Below, in pieces: positions 1 through 7,297 of a stretch of DNA of 64,000 bases. Within the stretch, counting starts at the first letter, position 1. Every line of letters starts with the position of its first letter. The position numbers were made by a program, and so were the translations under genes. The DNA comes from Streptomyces sp. RerS4 (lineage in GTDB: Bacteria; Actinomycetota; Actinomycetes; Streptomycetales; Streptomycetaceae), in NCBI RefSeq assembly GCF_023515955.1, contig NZ_CP097322.1:3805501-3869500 (forward strand), given 5' to 3'. The notes beneath the pieces are model-generated. The model was given only the letters and a program-made list of their open reading frames with translations. It made no database searches and was not told where the DNA came from.

Positions 1-236
1 ACGCGCGGGCCTTCGACGCCGCCCTGCACCGGCTGTTGGACGCCGCCGGCCTGGCGGACGCCGGTCGCGCCGGCGCCCACCTGGCCGTCTCGCAGTTCCT
101 GCGCGGTTGCGGGGGCGCGGTCCGGCGGGAGCCGGAGCGGGACTTCGGCGCCGCGCTGGACGTCCTGATCGCGGGCATCGAGGCCTCTGCGCCGCGACCT
201 CGGCAGGACGGGAGCGGCGCCCGCGTCAGGCCTTGA
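1..236 (+). CDS. TetR-family regulator, C-terminal part (5' end outside window)
   Basis: The frame is open from the window edge (first complete codon at position 3) to a TGA at 234-236. About 77 residues are visible. They are alanine-rich and helical, with the RAFDAALHRLLDAAG and LDVLIAGIEA type of ending seen in the ligand-binding domain of TetR-type transcription factors; the DNA-binding half lies upstream and cannot be checked. It is convergent with the MFS efflux gene that follows and ends inside a 17-bp tandem duplication. TetR assignment is an inference from the C-terminal half only; a regulator of the neighbouring efflux gene is possible but unproven. Confidence 0.55.
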   Translation, partial: ARAFDAALHRLLDAAGLADAGRAGAHLAVSQFLRGCGGAVRREPERDFGAALDVLIAGIEASAPRPRQDGSGARVRP

Positions 237-257
237 CCGACGTCAGGCCTTGACCGA
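224..257. repeat. 17-bp perfect tandem duplication at the TetR/MFS convergent ends
   Basis: The 17-mer CGTCAGGCCTTGACCGA occurs at 224-240 and again, abutting, at 241-257. The stop codon of the TetR gene lies in the first copy and the last codons and stop of the MFS gene lie at the junction with the second, so each gene keeps an intact 3' end. Confidence 0.9.
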
Positions 258-1916
258 CGTGCCCGCCGGCGTCCGCGTCGCGCCCTCGGCCTCCGTCGCG
301 TCCTCGGCCTCCGTCGCGCCCTCCGCCGTCGGGGCGTGGGCCGACGGCTTCGACTTCAGCGCGACCTCCTTGATGAACACCACCAGCACCAGGGAGAGCA
401 GCGCGAAGGGGGCGGCGTAGAGGAAGACGTCGCCGACGCCGTGCCCGTACGCGGACTCGATCACGGTGCGGATCGGCGCGGGCAGCTTGTCGAGGTCGGG
501 GATCCCGCCCCCGGCGGTACCTCCGTGGCCCGTGGCGGCGGCTGCCTTCGGCCCGAGCGCGGCCAGGCCGTCCTGGACGTAGTGGGTGACCCGGTTGGCC
601 ATGACGGCGCCGAGCGCGGAGACGCCCACGGCGCCGCCGAGGGACCGGAAGAAGGTGACGACGGAGCTGGCGGCGCCGAGGTCTTCGGGGGCGACCTGGT
701 TCTGCGTGGCGAGGACCAGGTTCTGCATCATCATGCCGAGGCCGAGGCCGGTCAGCGCCATGAAGCAGGCGATGTGCCAGTACGCCGTGTCGTAGCGCAG
801 GGTGCCCAGCAGGCCGAGGCCGGCGGTCAGCAGCACGCCGCCGGAGACCAGCCAGGCCTTCCACTTGCCGGTCTTGGTGATGATCTGGCCGGAGACCGTC
901 GAGGAGACGAAGAGGCCGCCGATCATGGGGATGGTCAGGACGCCCGACATGGTGGGCGATTCGCCCCGGGCCAGCTGGAAGTACTGGCTGAAGAAGACGG
1001 TGCCGGAGAACATCGCGATGCCGACGAACAGCGATGCCGCCGACGCCAGGCTGATGGTCTTGTTGCGGAAGAGGCGCAGCGGAATGATCGGGTCGCTCGC
1101 GCGGGACTCGACGAGCAGGAAGAGCAGGCCGAGGACGACCGCGCCGCCGGTCATCGCCAGGGTGGTCCAGGAGATCCAGTCGTACGAGTCGCCGGCCTGG
1201 GTGACCCAGATCAGCAGCAGCGACACCGCGCCGCTGATGAGGAAGGCCCCGAGCCAGTCGACCTTGACGTCGCGGCGGACGACCGGCAGGTGCAGGGTCC
1301 GCTGGAGGACGATCAGCGCGATGATCGCGAAGGGGACGCCGACGTAGAAGCACCAGCGCCAGCCGAGCCAGTCGGTGTCGGTGATGACGCCGCCGAGCAG
1401 CGGGCCGCCGACGGTGGCGACGGCGAACACCGCGCCGAGGTAGCCGCTGTAGCGGCCGCGCTCGCGCGGGGAGATCATCGCGGCCATCACGATCTGGGCG
1501 AGCGCGGAGAGACCTCCCACGCCGATGCCCTGGACGACACGGCAGGCGATGAGCGTGCCCGTGTTCTGGGACAGGCCGGCGACGACGGATCCGAGGACGT
1601 AGATCACCAGGGATATCTGGACGAGCAGCTTCTTGCTGAAGAGGTCGGACAGCTTGCCCCACAGGGGGGTGGCGGCCGTCATCGACAGCAGGGCGGCGGT
1701 GACGACCCAGGTGTAGGAGGACTGGGTGCCGCCCAGGTCGCCGATGATCTGCGGCAGGGCGTTGGAGACGATCGTGGAGGACAGGATCGCCACGAACATG
1801 CCGAGCATGAGCCCGGACAGCGCCTTCATGATCTGGGGATGGGTCATGGGTGCGCCGTCGGACGTGGTTTCCGACAGGCCGCCTCCCCGCACACCACCGG
1901 GTGTGGTCGTAGCCAT
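243..1916 (-). CDS. MFS drug efflux transporter, DHA2 (EmrB/QacA) type
   Basis: A 557-residue polytopic membrane protein of the 14-helix drug:proton antiporter family. The visible signatures are the loop 2-3 motif GKLSDLFSKK (motif A) and the antiporter motif C, seen as TVGGPLLGG, in the fifth helix. The expected function is proton-driven export of hydrophobic toxicants; the substrate cannot be told from sequence. The ATG at 1916 has an AAGGAA ribosome-binding site about six bases upstream. The C-terminal tail carries short imperfect repeats (EGATEAE, EDATEAE). The gene lies 38 bp downstream of a MarR-type gene on the same strand and is almost surely co-transcribed with it and controlled by the two palindromes in front of that gene. 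Confidence 0.93.
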   Translation of the reverse strand: MATTTPGGVRGGGLSETTSDGAPMTHPQIMKALSGLMLGMFVAILSSTIVSNALPQIIGDLGGTQSSYTWVVTAALLSMTAATPLWGKLSDLFSKKLLVQISLVIYVLGSVVAGLSQNTGTLIACRVVQGIGVGGLSALAQIVMAAMISPRERGRYSGYLGAVFAVATVGGPLLGGVITDTDWLGWRWCFYVGVPFAIIALIVLQRTLHLPVVRRDVKVDWLGAFLISGAVSLLLIWVTQAGDSYDWISWTTLAMTGGAVVLGLLFLLVESRASDPIIPLRLFRNKTISLASAASLFVGIAMFSGTVFFSQYFQLARGESPTMSGVLTIPMIGGLFVSSTVSGQIITKTGKWKAWLVSGGVLLTAGLGLLGTLRYDTAYWHIACFMALTGLGLGMMMQNLVLATQNQVAPEDLGAASSVVTFFRSLGGAVGVSALGAVMANRVTHYVQDGLAALGPKAAAATGHGGTAGGGIPDLDKLPAPIRTVIESAYGHGVGDVFLYAAPFALLSLVLVVFIKEVALKSKPSAHAPTAEGATEAEDATEAEGATRTPAGTSVKA

Positions 1917-1954
1917 GTGTTTCCTTCGGTCTGGAGGTCTGGCGAGTTGGATGT

Positions 1955-2386
1955 TCAGAAGCTCGATCGGAGTCGGGCCAGCAGGGTGTTGAGGGCGTCG
2001 ATGTCCTGTGCCGACCAGTCGGCGAGCGCCCGCTCCAGCGCGTCCGTGTACCGCGCGCCGATCTCGGCGAGCACGGCGTGGCCCGCGACGGTCAGGCGCA
2101 GGATGCGGCAGCGTCCGTCGCCGGGGTCGGTCTCCCGGTCGATCCAGCCGCGCTCCGCCACGTGGGTGACGTGTCTGCTGGACACCGAGATGTCGACGGC
2201 CATCAGCTCGGACAGCCGGCTGAGTCGCATCGGGCCGTGCCGGTCGAGCACGGTCAGGACGGCGGCGGCGCCGGGTGGGCAGTCGGCGGGCAGGGTGCGG
2301 GCGAGGTCCCGTTTGACCGCCCCCACGCCGGTGAGTTGTCGTGCCAGCTCCTCGTAGCGGGTGCCCTGTGCCGTCCGTGTGGTCAC
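1955..2386 (-). CDS. MarR-family transcriptional regulator of the adjacent efflux gene
   Basis: A winged-helix regulator of 143 residues when started at the GTG at 2386; the frame stays open to 2449, but that longer start would place the operators inside the gene. The central part shows the MarR layout: helices LSRLSELMAVDISVSSRHVTHV for DNA recognition, followed by the wing with the family's D-R-R-like DPGDGR motif. It precedes the MFS exporter on the same strand with a 38-bp gap. In this family the repressor normally blocks its own operon and is released by the drug or phenolic ligand; here that is inferred from operon structure and the palindromic sites at 2407-2450. Confidence 0.88.
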   Translation of the reverse strand: MTTRTAQGTRYEELARQLTGVGAVKRDLARTLPADCPPGAAAVLTVLDRHGPMRLSRLSELMAVDISVSSRHVTHVAERGWIDRETDPGDGRCRILRLTVAGHAVLAEIGARYTDALERALADWSAQDIDALNTLLARLRSSF

Positions 2387-2406
2387 CGGCTCACCACCCT
2401 CATCTC

Positions 2407-2450
2407 GTTGCTTAGGGCAACCGTAGAAGCGGATGGTTGCTACAGGCAAA
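2407..2450 (-). promoter_or_regulatory. Two MarR-type operators (GTTGC-N5-GCAA)
   Basis: The first palindrome is GTTGC-N5-GCAAC at 2407-2421, the second GTTGC-N5-GCAAA at 2436-2450. The centres are 29 bp apart, close to three helical turns, so two dimers could bind on one face. They sit 20-65 bp upstream of the chosen GTG start. Confidence 0.7.
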
Positions 2451-2529
2451 CGAATCCGGGGGATAGGGCGGTAAAGGAATCGGAAAATCGCACAGGTCTG
2501 GGATCAATCGGACATGGTGGCGACGCCGG

Positions 2530-3339
2530 TCAGCTCCAGGTGGCCGTGACGTTACGGGTCTCCACTCGCATCCCCAGCGGGACCCGCCAGGCCTCCACGC
2601 ACACCGTGTAGGTCTGGGTCTTCGACGTGCCGCCCGCGATCGGCGTCGGGAGCGGTTGGGTCGTCGTGATGGTGGCCCAGTCGATGCCGAGCGCGCCGAT
2701 GATGTGCGTCGCGAAGGAGACGGTCCCCGAACGGACGGCCGCGCCACCGGTGTTGGCGAAGCTCACCGTGACCAGCTCGCACCGGCGCTCCGACGCCGCC
2801 GCGCGCACCGGCGCCCCGACCGTGAGCCGCGCCGGGCGGCGGGCGTCGCGGGCGGCGCGGGCGTGGTGGTGCCCGGCGGCTTCGTTCCCGGCGGCTCCGT
2901 TCCGGGCGGCTTCGTTCCGGGCGGCCTCGTGCCGCCCGACGGGGTGGACGGGGCCCCGGGCCACCCGCGCCCCGGCGCCGGGCTGCGGTGGTGGTCCCGC
3001 CGGGTCCGGCGGGGTGCCGGGCGGCGCTACGGAGCCCACCGGGGCGGTGGCGGTCGCTCCGCCCCGGCGGAGCCCCGGTACGGGGACCCCGGCGCGCCGG
3101 GCGACGTAGAGGCGGCGGAGGAGGCCGAGGCCGAGGTCGCGGAGGCGGCCGGCAGGGGCTGGAACTCCACGCCGCCCCGGGGCGCCACGTTGTCCCCGCG
3201 CCCCGCTCGGGCCCGGGGCCGCCGCGCCCACGGCGGCGTAGCCGTCCCGGGCCGGGCCGCCGCAGCCGGTCAGGCCGGCTGCGGCCGCGCAGCACACGGC
3301 GACGGCGAGGATCGGCGCCGTACGGGATCCCGTTCGCAT
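2530..3339 (-). CDS. Putative secreted lipoprotein with a possibly frame-disturbed linker
   Basis: The N-terminus (MRTGSRTAPILAVAVCC then AAAAGLTGC) is a lipoprotein signal peptide with the lipobox LTGC. The last ~90 residues, from SERRCELVTVSFANTGG on, form a compact beta-rich domain that reads well and contains two cysteines. The middle ~130 residues are low-complexity. Their codon use is poor in this frame around 3150-3200 (GGA CAA CGT, GGA GTT CCA), whereas a neighbouring frame there reads DNVAPRGGVEFQPLPAASAT with strongly GC-rich third positions. The repeats AARNEAARNGAAGNEAAG would read PPGTKPPGTEPPGTKPPG in that same other frame. Either compensating indels or consensus errors are likely. 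I know of no function for this family. Confidence 0.6.
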   Translation of the reverse strand: MRTGSRTAPILAVAVCCAAAAGLTGCGGPARDGYAAVGAAAPGPSGARGQRGAPGRRGVPAPAGRLRDLGLGLLRRLYVARRAGVPVPGLRRGGATATAPVGSVAPPGTPPDPAGPPPQPGAGARVARGPVHPVGRHEAARNEAARNGAAGNEAAGHHHARAARDARRPARLTVGAPVRAAASERRCELVTVSFANTGGAAVRSGTVSFATHIIGALGIDWATITTTQPLPTPIAGGTSKTQTYTVCVEAWRVPLGMRVETRNVTATWS

Positions 3340-3406
3340 CGCGCCAGTTTTCCTGACGCCACGTCAAATCGGAACCCCACGCACGACACCCGCCCGCGAC
3401 GGGTCC

Positions 3407-4246
3407 CTACTCCCCGATGAGCCCCGCGCGGAGCTGGGCCAGCGTGCGGGTGAGCAGGCGGGAGACGTGCATCTGGGAGATGCCGACCTCCTCGCCGATC
3501 TGCGACTGGGTCATGTTCGCGAAGAAGCGCAGCATGATGATCTGCCGCTCCCGGGGCGGGAGTTTGGCCAGCAGCGGCTTCAGGGACTCCCGGTACTCGA
3601 CGCCTTCGAGCGCGGTGTCCTCGTACCCGAGCCGGTCGGCGAGGGAGCCCTCGCCGCCCTCGTCCTCCGGGGAGGGCGAGTCCAGGGACGAGGCGGTGTA
3701 CGCGTTGCCGACGGCGAGCCCGTCGACCACCTCCTCCTCGGAGACCCCGAGCACGGCCGCGAGCTCCGGCACCGTCGGCGAGCGGTCCAGCTTCTGGGCC
3801 AGCTCGTCGCTCGCCTTGGTCAGCGCGAGGCGCAGCTCCTGGAGCCGGCGCGGGACGCGGACGGACCAGGAAGTGTCTCGAAAGAATCGTTTGATCTCGC
3901 CCACGACGGTCGGCATCGCGAACGTCGGGAACTCCACTCCGCGTTCGCAGTCGAACCGGTCGATCGCCTTGATCAGACCGATGGTGCCGACCTGGACGAT
4001 GTCCTCCATCGGCTCGTTGCGGCTGCGGAAGCGGGCCGCCGCGTACCGCACGAGGGGCAGGTTCAGCTCGATCAGGGTGTCGCGTACGTACGCCCGTTCG
4101 GGACTGTCCGCGTCCAGGGTGGCGAGTCGCTGGAAGAGCGAGCGGGAGAGGGTGCGGGTGTCGATGGCTTCCGAGCGGTCGGACACGGCGGGCTCATCGC
4201 GCTTGACGAGCGTGAGCACCTTGGAGCTGCCCTGGTCTACGGACAT
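3407..4246 (-). CDS. sigN: SigB/SigF-family RNA polymerase sigma factor (SigN-like by position)
   Basis: A 279-residue sigma-70 family group 3 factor. Region 2 is clear (RFRSRNEPMEDIVQVGTIGL, then AIDRFDCERGVEFPTFAMP), followed by region 3 and a region 4 helix-turn-helix (MTQSQIGEEVGISQMHVSRL). The start is the ATG at 4246 preceded by AGGGGGTGGC; the open frame runs 43 codons further upstream but without coding character. It is the first of two tandem SigB-type genes. In S. coelicolor the adjacent pair is SigN/SigF, which act in late development and spore maturation; naming this one SigN rests on order alone. A GTTT-N16-CGGTAT promoter-like element lies about 70 bp upstream. No anti-sigma factor gene is adjacent. 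Confidence 0.85.
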   Translation of the reverse strand: MSVDQGSSKVLTLVKRDEPAVSDRSEAIDTRTLSRSLFQRLATLDADSPERAYVRDTLIELNLPLVRYAAARFRSRNEPMEDIVQVGTIGLIKAIDRFDCERGVEFPTFAMPTVVGEIKRFFRDTSWSVRVPRRLQELRLALTKASDELAQKLDRSPTVPELAAVLGVSEEEVVDGLAVGNAYTASSLDSPSPEDEGGEGSLADRLGYEDTALEGVEYRESLKPLLAKLPPRERQIIMLRFFANMTQSQIGEEVGISQMHVSRLLTRTLAQLRAGLIGE

Positions 4247-4315
4247 GCCACCCCCTTGAGGTCGCGGACGGTCGCGTATGGGCGCGCCCGTCGGAGGAAC
4301 GCAGCCTCCACCTGA

Positions 4316-4341
4316 ATACCGGAGGCGGAGCTGCGGCAAAC
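4316..4341 (-). promoter_or_regulatory. Candidate SigB/SigF-class promoter for the sigma gene
   Basis: On the minus strand GTTT (4341-4338) is followed after 16 bases by CGGTAT (4321-4316), one mismatch from the GTTT-N14-16-GGGTAT element recognised by Streptomyces SigB-type factors. It ends 69 bp before the ATG of the sigma gene, a suitable distance for autoregulation. Motif match only. Confidence 0.4.
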
Positions 4342-4477
4342 GCGGTTCCAGCAGAATGTCACATGTCGGCAACACGCTGTAGCGTCATGTCGACAAGTAT
4401 CTCCAGCGACAGTGCGCCGGCCGAGCGGAATGAGCCGGTTCTGTAGGGAAACGCTGAAAACCCTCCACCCGATCCGG

Positions 4478-5485
4478 TTAGGCCTCGATCCTGTTTGCGG
4501 ATCTCAGACGGGCGAAACTGCGCGCCAGCAGCCGCGAGACGTGCATCTGGGAGACGCCCAGCTCGGCGCTGATCTGCGACTGCGTCAGATTGTTGTAGTA
4601 CCGCAGGAGAAGGATCCGCTGCTCGCGCTCGGGGAGCTGGACCAGCAGGTGGCGTACGAGGTCACGGTGCTCGACCCCGGCCAGCTCGGGGTCCTCGTAG
4701 CCGAGCCGGTCGAGCAGGCCGGGCATGCCGTCGCCCTCCTGGGCGGCTTCGAGCGAGGTCGCGTGGTAGCTGCGGCCGGCCTCGATGCAGGAGAGCACCT
4801 CGTCCTCGCTGATGCGCAGCCGTTCGGCGATCTCGGCGGTGGTCGGGGTGCGGCCGTGGAGGGTGGTGAGGTCCTCGGTGGCGGCGTTGACCTGCACCCA
4901 CAGCTCGTGGAGCCGGCGCGGGACGTGGACGGTGCGGACGTTGTCGCGAAAGTACCGTTTGATCTCGCCCACGACGGTCGGCATGGCGAAGGTCGGGAAC
5001 TGTACGCCGCGTTCGGGATCGAAGCGGTCGATGGCGTTGATCAGGCCGATGGTGCCGACCTGGACGACGTCCTCCATCGGCTCGTTGCGGCTGCGGAAGC
5101 GGGCGGCCGCGTAGCGCACCAGCGGGAGGTTGGCCTCGATGAGGGCCCCGCGCACCCGGTTGTGCTCGCTGGTGCCCGGCTCCAGGCCCTTCAGCTCCCC
5201 GAAGAGCACCTGGGTCAGGGCCCGGGTGTCGGCTCCCCGGCTCGACGGTCTCGGGGCGGGGGCCTCCTCCTGTGGCTCCGCCGGATCCGCCGGGTCCGCC
5301 GGATCCGCCCCGTCCGCAGGCTCCGCCGGGTCCTGTCCGGGCTCCGCGCGTGCCTCCTCGTGCCCGTCCGTACGCGCCCCCGTGCGCGCCGCCGTATTGC
5401 GCGCCTGCGTGCGCGCCTGCTCCTGGTGGTTGCGGAGCTCTTGCTGGGGAGGCACCTGAGGCGCAGTACTGGCCGGCACGGTCAC
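4478..5485 (-). CDS. sigF: SigB/SigF-family RNA polymerase sigma factor (SigF-like)
   Basis: A second group 3 sigma factor, 335 residues, closely related to its neighbour: RFRSRNEPMEDVVQVGTIGL in region 2 and LTQSQISAELGVSQMHVSRL in region 4. It differs by an N-terminal extension of about 85 residues, hydrophilic and low-complexity, with a DPADPADPAEP repeat. The start (GTG at 5485, AAGGGGTGGC in front) gives MTVPASTAPQ; a second GTG two codons on would give MPASTAPQ. The ending region differs enough that promoter choice may not be identical. The genes are 231 bp apart and both read leftward, so separate promoters are likely. SigF in Streptomyces is a late sporulation factor; the name is by order and N-terminal resemblance. 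Confidence 0.82.
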   Translation of the reverse strand: MTVPASTAPQVPPQQELRNHQEQARTQARNTAARTGARTDGHEEARAEPGQDPAEPADGADPADPADPAEPQEEAPAPRPSSRGADTRALTQVLFGELKGLEPGTSEHNRVRGALIEANLPLVRYAAARFRSRNEPMEDVVQVGTIGLINAIDRFDPERGVQFPTFAMPTVVGEIKRYFRDNVRTVHVPRRLHELWVQVNAATEDLTTLHGRTPTTAEIAERLRISEDEVLSCIEAGRSYHATSLEAAQEGDGMPGLLDRLGYEDPELAGVEHRDLVRHLLVQLPEREQRILLLRYYNNLTQSQISAELGVSQMHVSRLLARSFARLRSANRIEA

Positions 5486-5640
5486 GCCACCCCTTCGTTC
5501 AACTCATCCGTCAAAAGCGGTCATAGCATCACAAGAGATGTGGACTGTGTGCAAGCACCGTATATCGCCGTGTTGAAGGCAAGTTGGGCATATGGGGCAT
5601 TCGGCGTGGCGGTCGATTTCCCCACGGGGAACGCGAAAGA

Positions 5641-5664
5641 CCCCCCACCCGTCGGAGTGGGGGG
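5641..5664. terminator. Hairpin terminator after the small membrane gene
   Basis: CCCCCCAC (5641-5648) pairs with GTGGGGGG (5657-5664) around an 8-base loop, 34 bp beyond the stop of the minus-strand gene at 5698. Confidence 0.6.
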
Positions 5665-5697
5665 CTGGGAAGCCTGGAAGCGCTCCAGCGTAAGGGT

Positions 5698-5859
5698 TCA
5701 GCTCACCAGTTCGGTGATGAACTCGCCGATGCCCGAGGCGGCATCCGATATGCCCTGGAAGCCTATTCCCACCATCTCGGCCGCCCGCTTGGGCTGGGTG
5801 ATGATCACGAAGAGGACGAACACGGTGAGGACGCCCGTGATGAGCTTTTTGGTGTCCAT
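5698..5859 (-). CDS. Small membrane protein, 53 aa, unknown function
   Basis: The protein starts MDTKKLITGVLTVFVLFVI and has one hydrophobic segment (residues ~6-20) followed by a short positively charged stretch (QPKRAAE) and an amphipathic, glycine-rich tail (GIGFQGISDAASGIGEF). The ATG at 5859 is chosen over an upstream TTG at 5880; GGGGAGG lies 12 bases before it. A single-pass peptide with a short exposed tail is the only structural statement the sequence allows. It sits between the sigma pair and a secreted-protein gene on the same strand and has its own terminator. I recognise no named family. Confidence 0.6.
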   Translation of the reverse strand: MDTKKLITGVLTVFVLFVIITQPKRAAEMVGIGFQGISDAASGIGEFITELVS

Positions 5860-6243
5860 GAGCGGTGTCGGCCTCCCCAACCGGTACTGCGAAGTCGGGT
5901 GAGTCTAACCGGTCAACTTTGGACACTCACCTGACCTTTAAGGACCAACGACCCGTTGGTCCGGGTCCTTTGCCGGTGGGTGTCCGATCGAGGGAGGCGC
6001 AGGATGGAAGACGAGCCCACCGGTTCTGGCAGGAAATCGGTGGGTGAGGGACAGGACCTCACTGCGGGGTCCGAGCCGCGAGCTTCCCCCTGACTGCGGC
6101 CCGGACTGGCAGGTTCGTTCCCATCGGGGGAAGTGGCTCGTCCCCCCGACGCCACTTCCCCCGTCCCCACGTCGAAGGTCCCGACTCCGGTCGGGGCCTT
6201 CTTCGCGTGCGGTCCGCAGGCCTCGCTGCCTGCAGAGGCCTGA
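5860..6243. other. Intergenic stretch with several hairpins
   Basis: No convincing gene is seen. Three stems are present: GGACCAAC/GTTGGTCC (5942-5949 with 5955-5962), a 12-bp stem at 6126-6162 and the terminator at 6174-6201. A 29-codon + strand ORF (6004-6093) with a GGGAGG site seven bases upstream exists, but its codon use is not Streptomyces-like. Confidence 0.5.
6126..6201 (-). terminator. Double hairpin downstream of the secreted-protein gene
   Basis: GGGGGAAGTGGC (6126-6137) pairs with GCCACTTCCCCC (6151-6162). GAAGGTCCCGAC (6174-6185) pairs with GTCGGGGCCTTC (6190-6201) with one G-T pair. Both lie within 120 bp after the minus-strand stop at 6244. Confidence 0.6.
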
Positions 6244-6534
6244 CTACTGGATGGCCCCGGCCAGGTCCACGAGCGGCTGGACGGGCGCGATCACGGGGGC
6301 GAGTTGGTCCGGCAGGGTCATCACCTGGTTGAGCTGGTTGGCCCCCTCGCTGACCTTCGCGCCGATCTCCTGGACCGAACGGGGCTGCGCGCCCGCCGGC
6401 ATGTCCGCCGTCGGCGTGGGCAGGTCCGGGAGGGTGAGCGGGGCGAGGGGCGCGGCGGAGGCGGCAGGTGCGGCGAGGCCCGCGGCGGCCCCCGCGAGGG
6501 CGAAGGCGGCGAGGATGCGCTGGGTCTTGGTCAT
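6244..6534 (-). CDS. Small secreted protein, 96 aa, unknown function
   Basis: A Sec-type signal peptide is clear: MTKTQRILAAFALAGAAAG, a hydrophobic alanine-rich core and a cleavage-like ASAAP near residue 28. The mature part (~68 residues) is proline-rich at first (LPDLPTPTADMPAG) and then amphipathic (QEIGAKVSEGANQLNQVM). This arrangement is common among small exported Streptomyces proteins whose roles are unknown. It is single, flanked by tRNA-Ser(CGA) upstream and a double hairpin downstream. No cysteines, so it is not a chaplin-like or disulfide-bonded protein. Confidence 0.7.
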   Translation of the reverse strand: MTKTQRILAAFALAGAAAGLAAPAASAAPLAPLTLPDLPTPTADMPAGAQPRSVQEIGAKVSEGANQLNQVMTLPDQLAPVIAPVQPLVDLAGAIQ

Positions 6535-6580
6535 GCCTGGACAACGGCCGAACGGGCGGGCCGGTCACGGCGGACGAAGA

Positions 6581-6614
6581 CGAGAGCCCCGGTTCGTACG
6601 AACCGGGGCTCTCG
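6581..6614 (-). terminator. 34-bp perfect palindrome, terminator of tRNA-Ser(CGA)
   Basis: The segment is an uninterrupted inverted repeat (half-site CGAGAGCCCCGGTTCGT) beginning nine bases beyond the tRNA 3' end. No T-run follows, as is usual in this GC range. Confidence 0.75.
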
Positions 6615-6622
6615 ATCAAGAG

Positions 6623-6707
6623 CGGTAGTGGAGGGATTTGAACCCCCGATGGGTTGCCCCATACTCGCTTTCGAGGCGAGCTCCTTCGGCCACTCGGACA
6701 CACTACC
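6623..6707 (-). tRNA. tRNA-Ser(CGA)
   Basis: An 85-nt type II tRNA. Acceptor GGTAGTG/CACTACC, a long variable arm and an anticodon stem GCTCGC/GCGAGT with loop CTCGAAA give anticodon CGA, reading UCG. The CCA end is not encoded. Confidence 0.95.
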
Positions 6708-6802
6708 GAGAGAGATCCTAGCCTACGGCGGGGAGTGCTTTGCAAATCCGCGGTCCGCGGACCCGCCGGCCCCCTGCCCGCATGCCCCCGCTCGCGCCCT
6801 TT

Positions 6803-7297
6803 TCACCGCTTCCGGAAGAACTCCGTCAGCCGGCGCGCGCACTCGTCCTCCAGCACCCCGCGGATGACCTCCGGCCGGTGGTTGAGCCGGCGGTCCCGTA
6901 CGAGGTCCCACAGAGACCCCGCCGCGCCCGCCTTCTCGTCCCCCGCGCCGTAGACCACCCGGGCCACCCGGGACTGCACGAGCGCGCCCGCGCACATCAC
7001 GCACGGCTCCAGGGTCACCACCAGCGTGCACCCGGTCAGCCTCCACTCCCCGAGCCGGACGGCCGCCCGGCGCAGCGCCAGTACCTCGGCGTGCGCCGTG
7101 GGGTCGCCGGTGGCCTCCCGCTCGTTGTGCCCGACGGAGAGGAGGTCCCCGTCGGGGCCGAGCACGACGGCACCGACCGGCACGTCGCCGGCCGGTACCG
7201 CCAGGGCGGCCTGCTCCAGCGCCAGGCGCATGGAGTCGAGCCAGGGATCCCGTACGGGATCCGGGTGGTCGTACGTGATGTCGTGCGCGGCGGTCAC
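6803..7297 (-). CDS. tadA: tRNA-specific adenosine-34 deaminase
   Basis: A zinc-dependent deaminase of 164 residues that converts A34 of tRNA-Arg(ACG) to inosine. The zinc site is complete: H69-A-E71 holds the catalytic glutamate and P98-C99-V-M-C102 gives the two cysteines. The fold continues with the usual GALVQSRVARVVYGA strand. The GTG start at 7297 overlaps the TAG stop of the upstream gene by one base, so the two are translationally coupled. That upstream gene encodes the actinobacterial tRNA adenosine deaminase-associated protein, which supports the call. The first ~15 residues are extra compared with E. coli TadA. Confidence 0.95.
   Translation of the reverse strand: MTAAHDITYDHPDPVRDPWLDSMRLALEQAALAVPAGDVPVGAVVLGPDGDLLSVGHNEREATGDPTAHAEVLALRRAAVRLGEWRLTGCTLVVTLEPCVMCAGALVQSRVARVVYGAGDEKAGAAGSLWDLVRDRRLNHRPEVIRGVLEDECARRLTEFFRKR

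Noticed and set aside
336..2357. Very long + strand open frame opposite the MFS and MarR genes
   Set aside because: It is the mirror of real genes in GC-rich DNA. Codon third positions are wrong and it has no recognisable domain.
6004..6093. 29-codon ORF with a good Shine-Dalgarno
   Set aside because: Codon usage is atypical, and the region is better explained by terminator hairpins; no homology can be judged.
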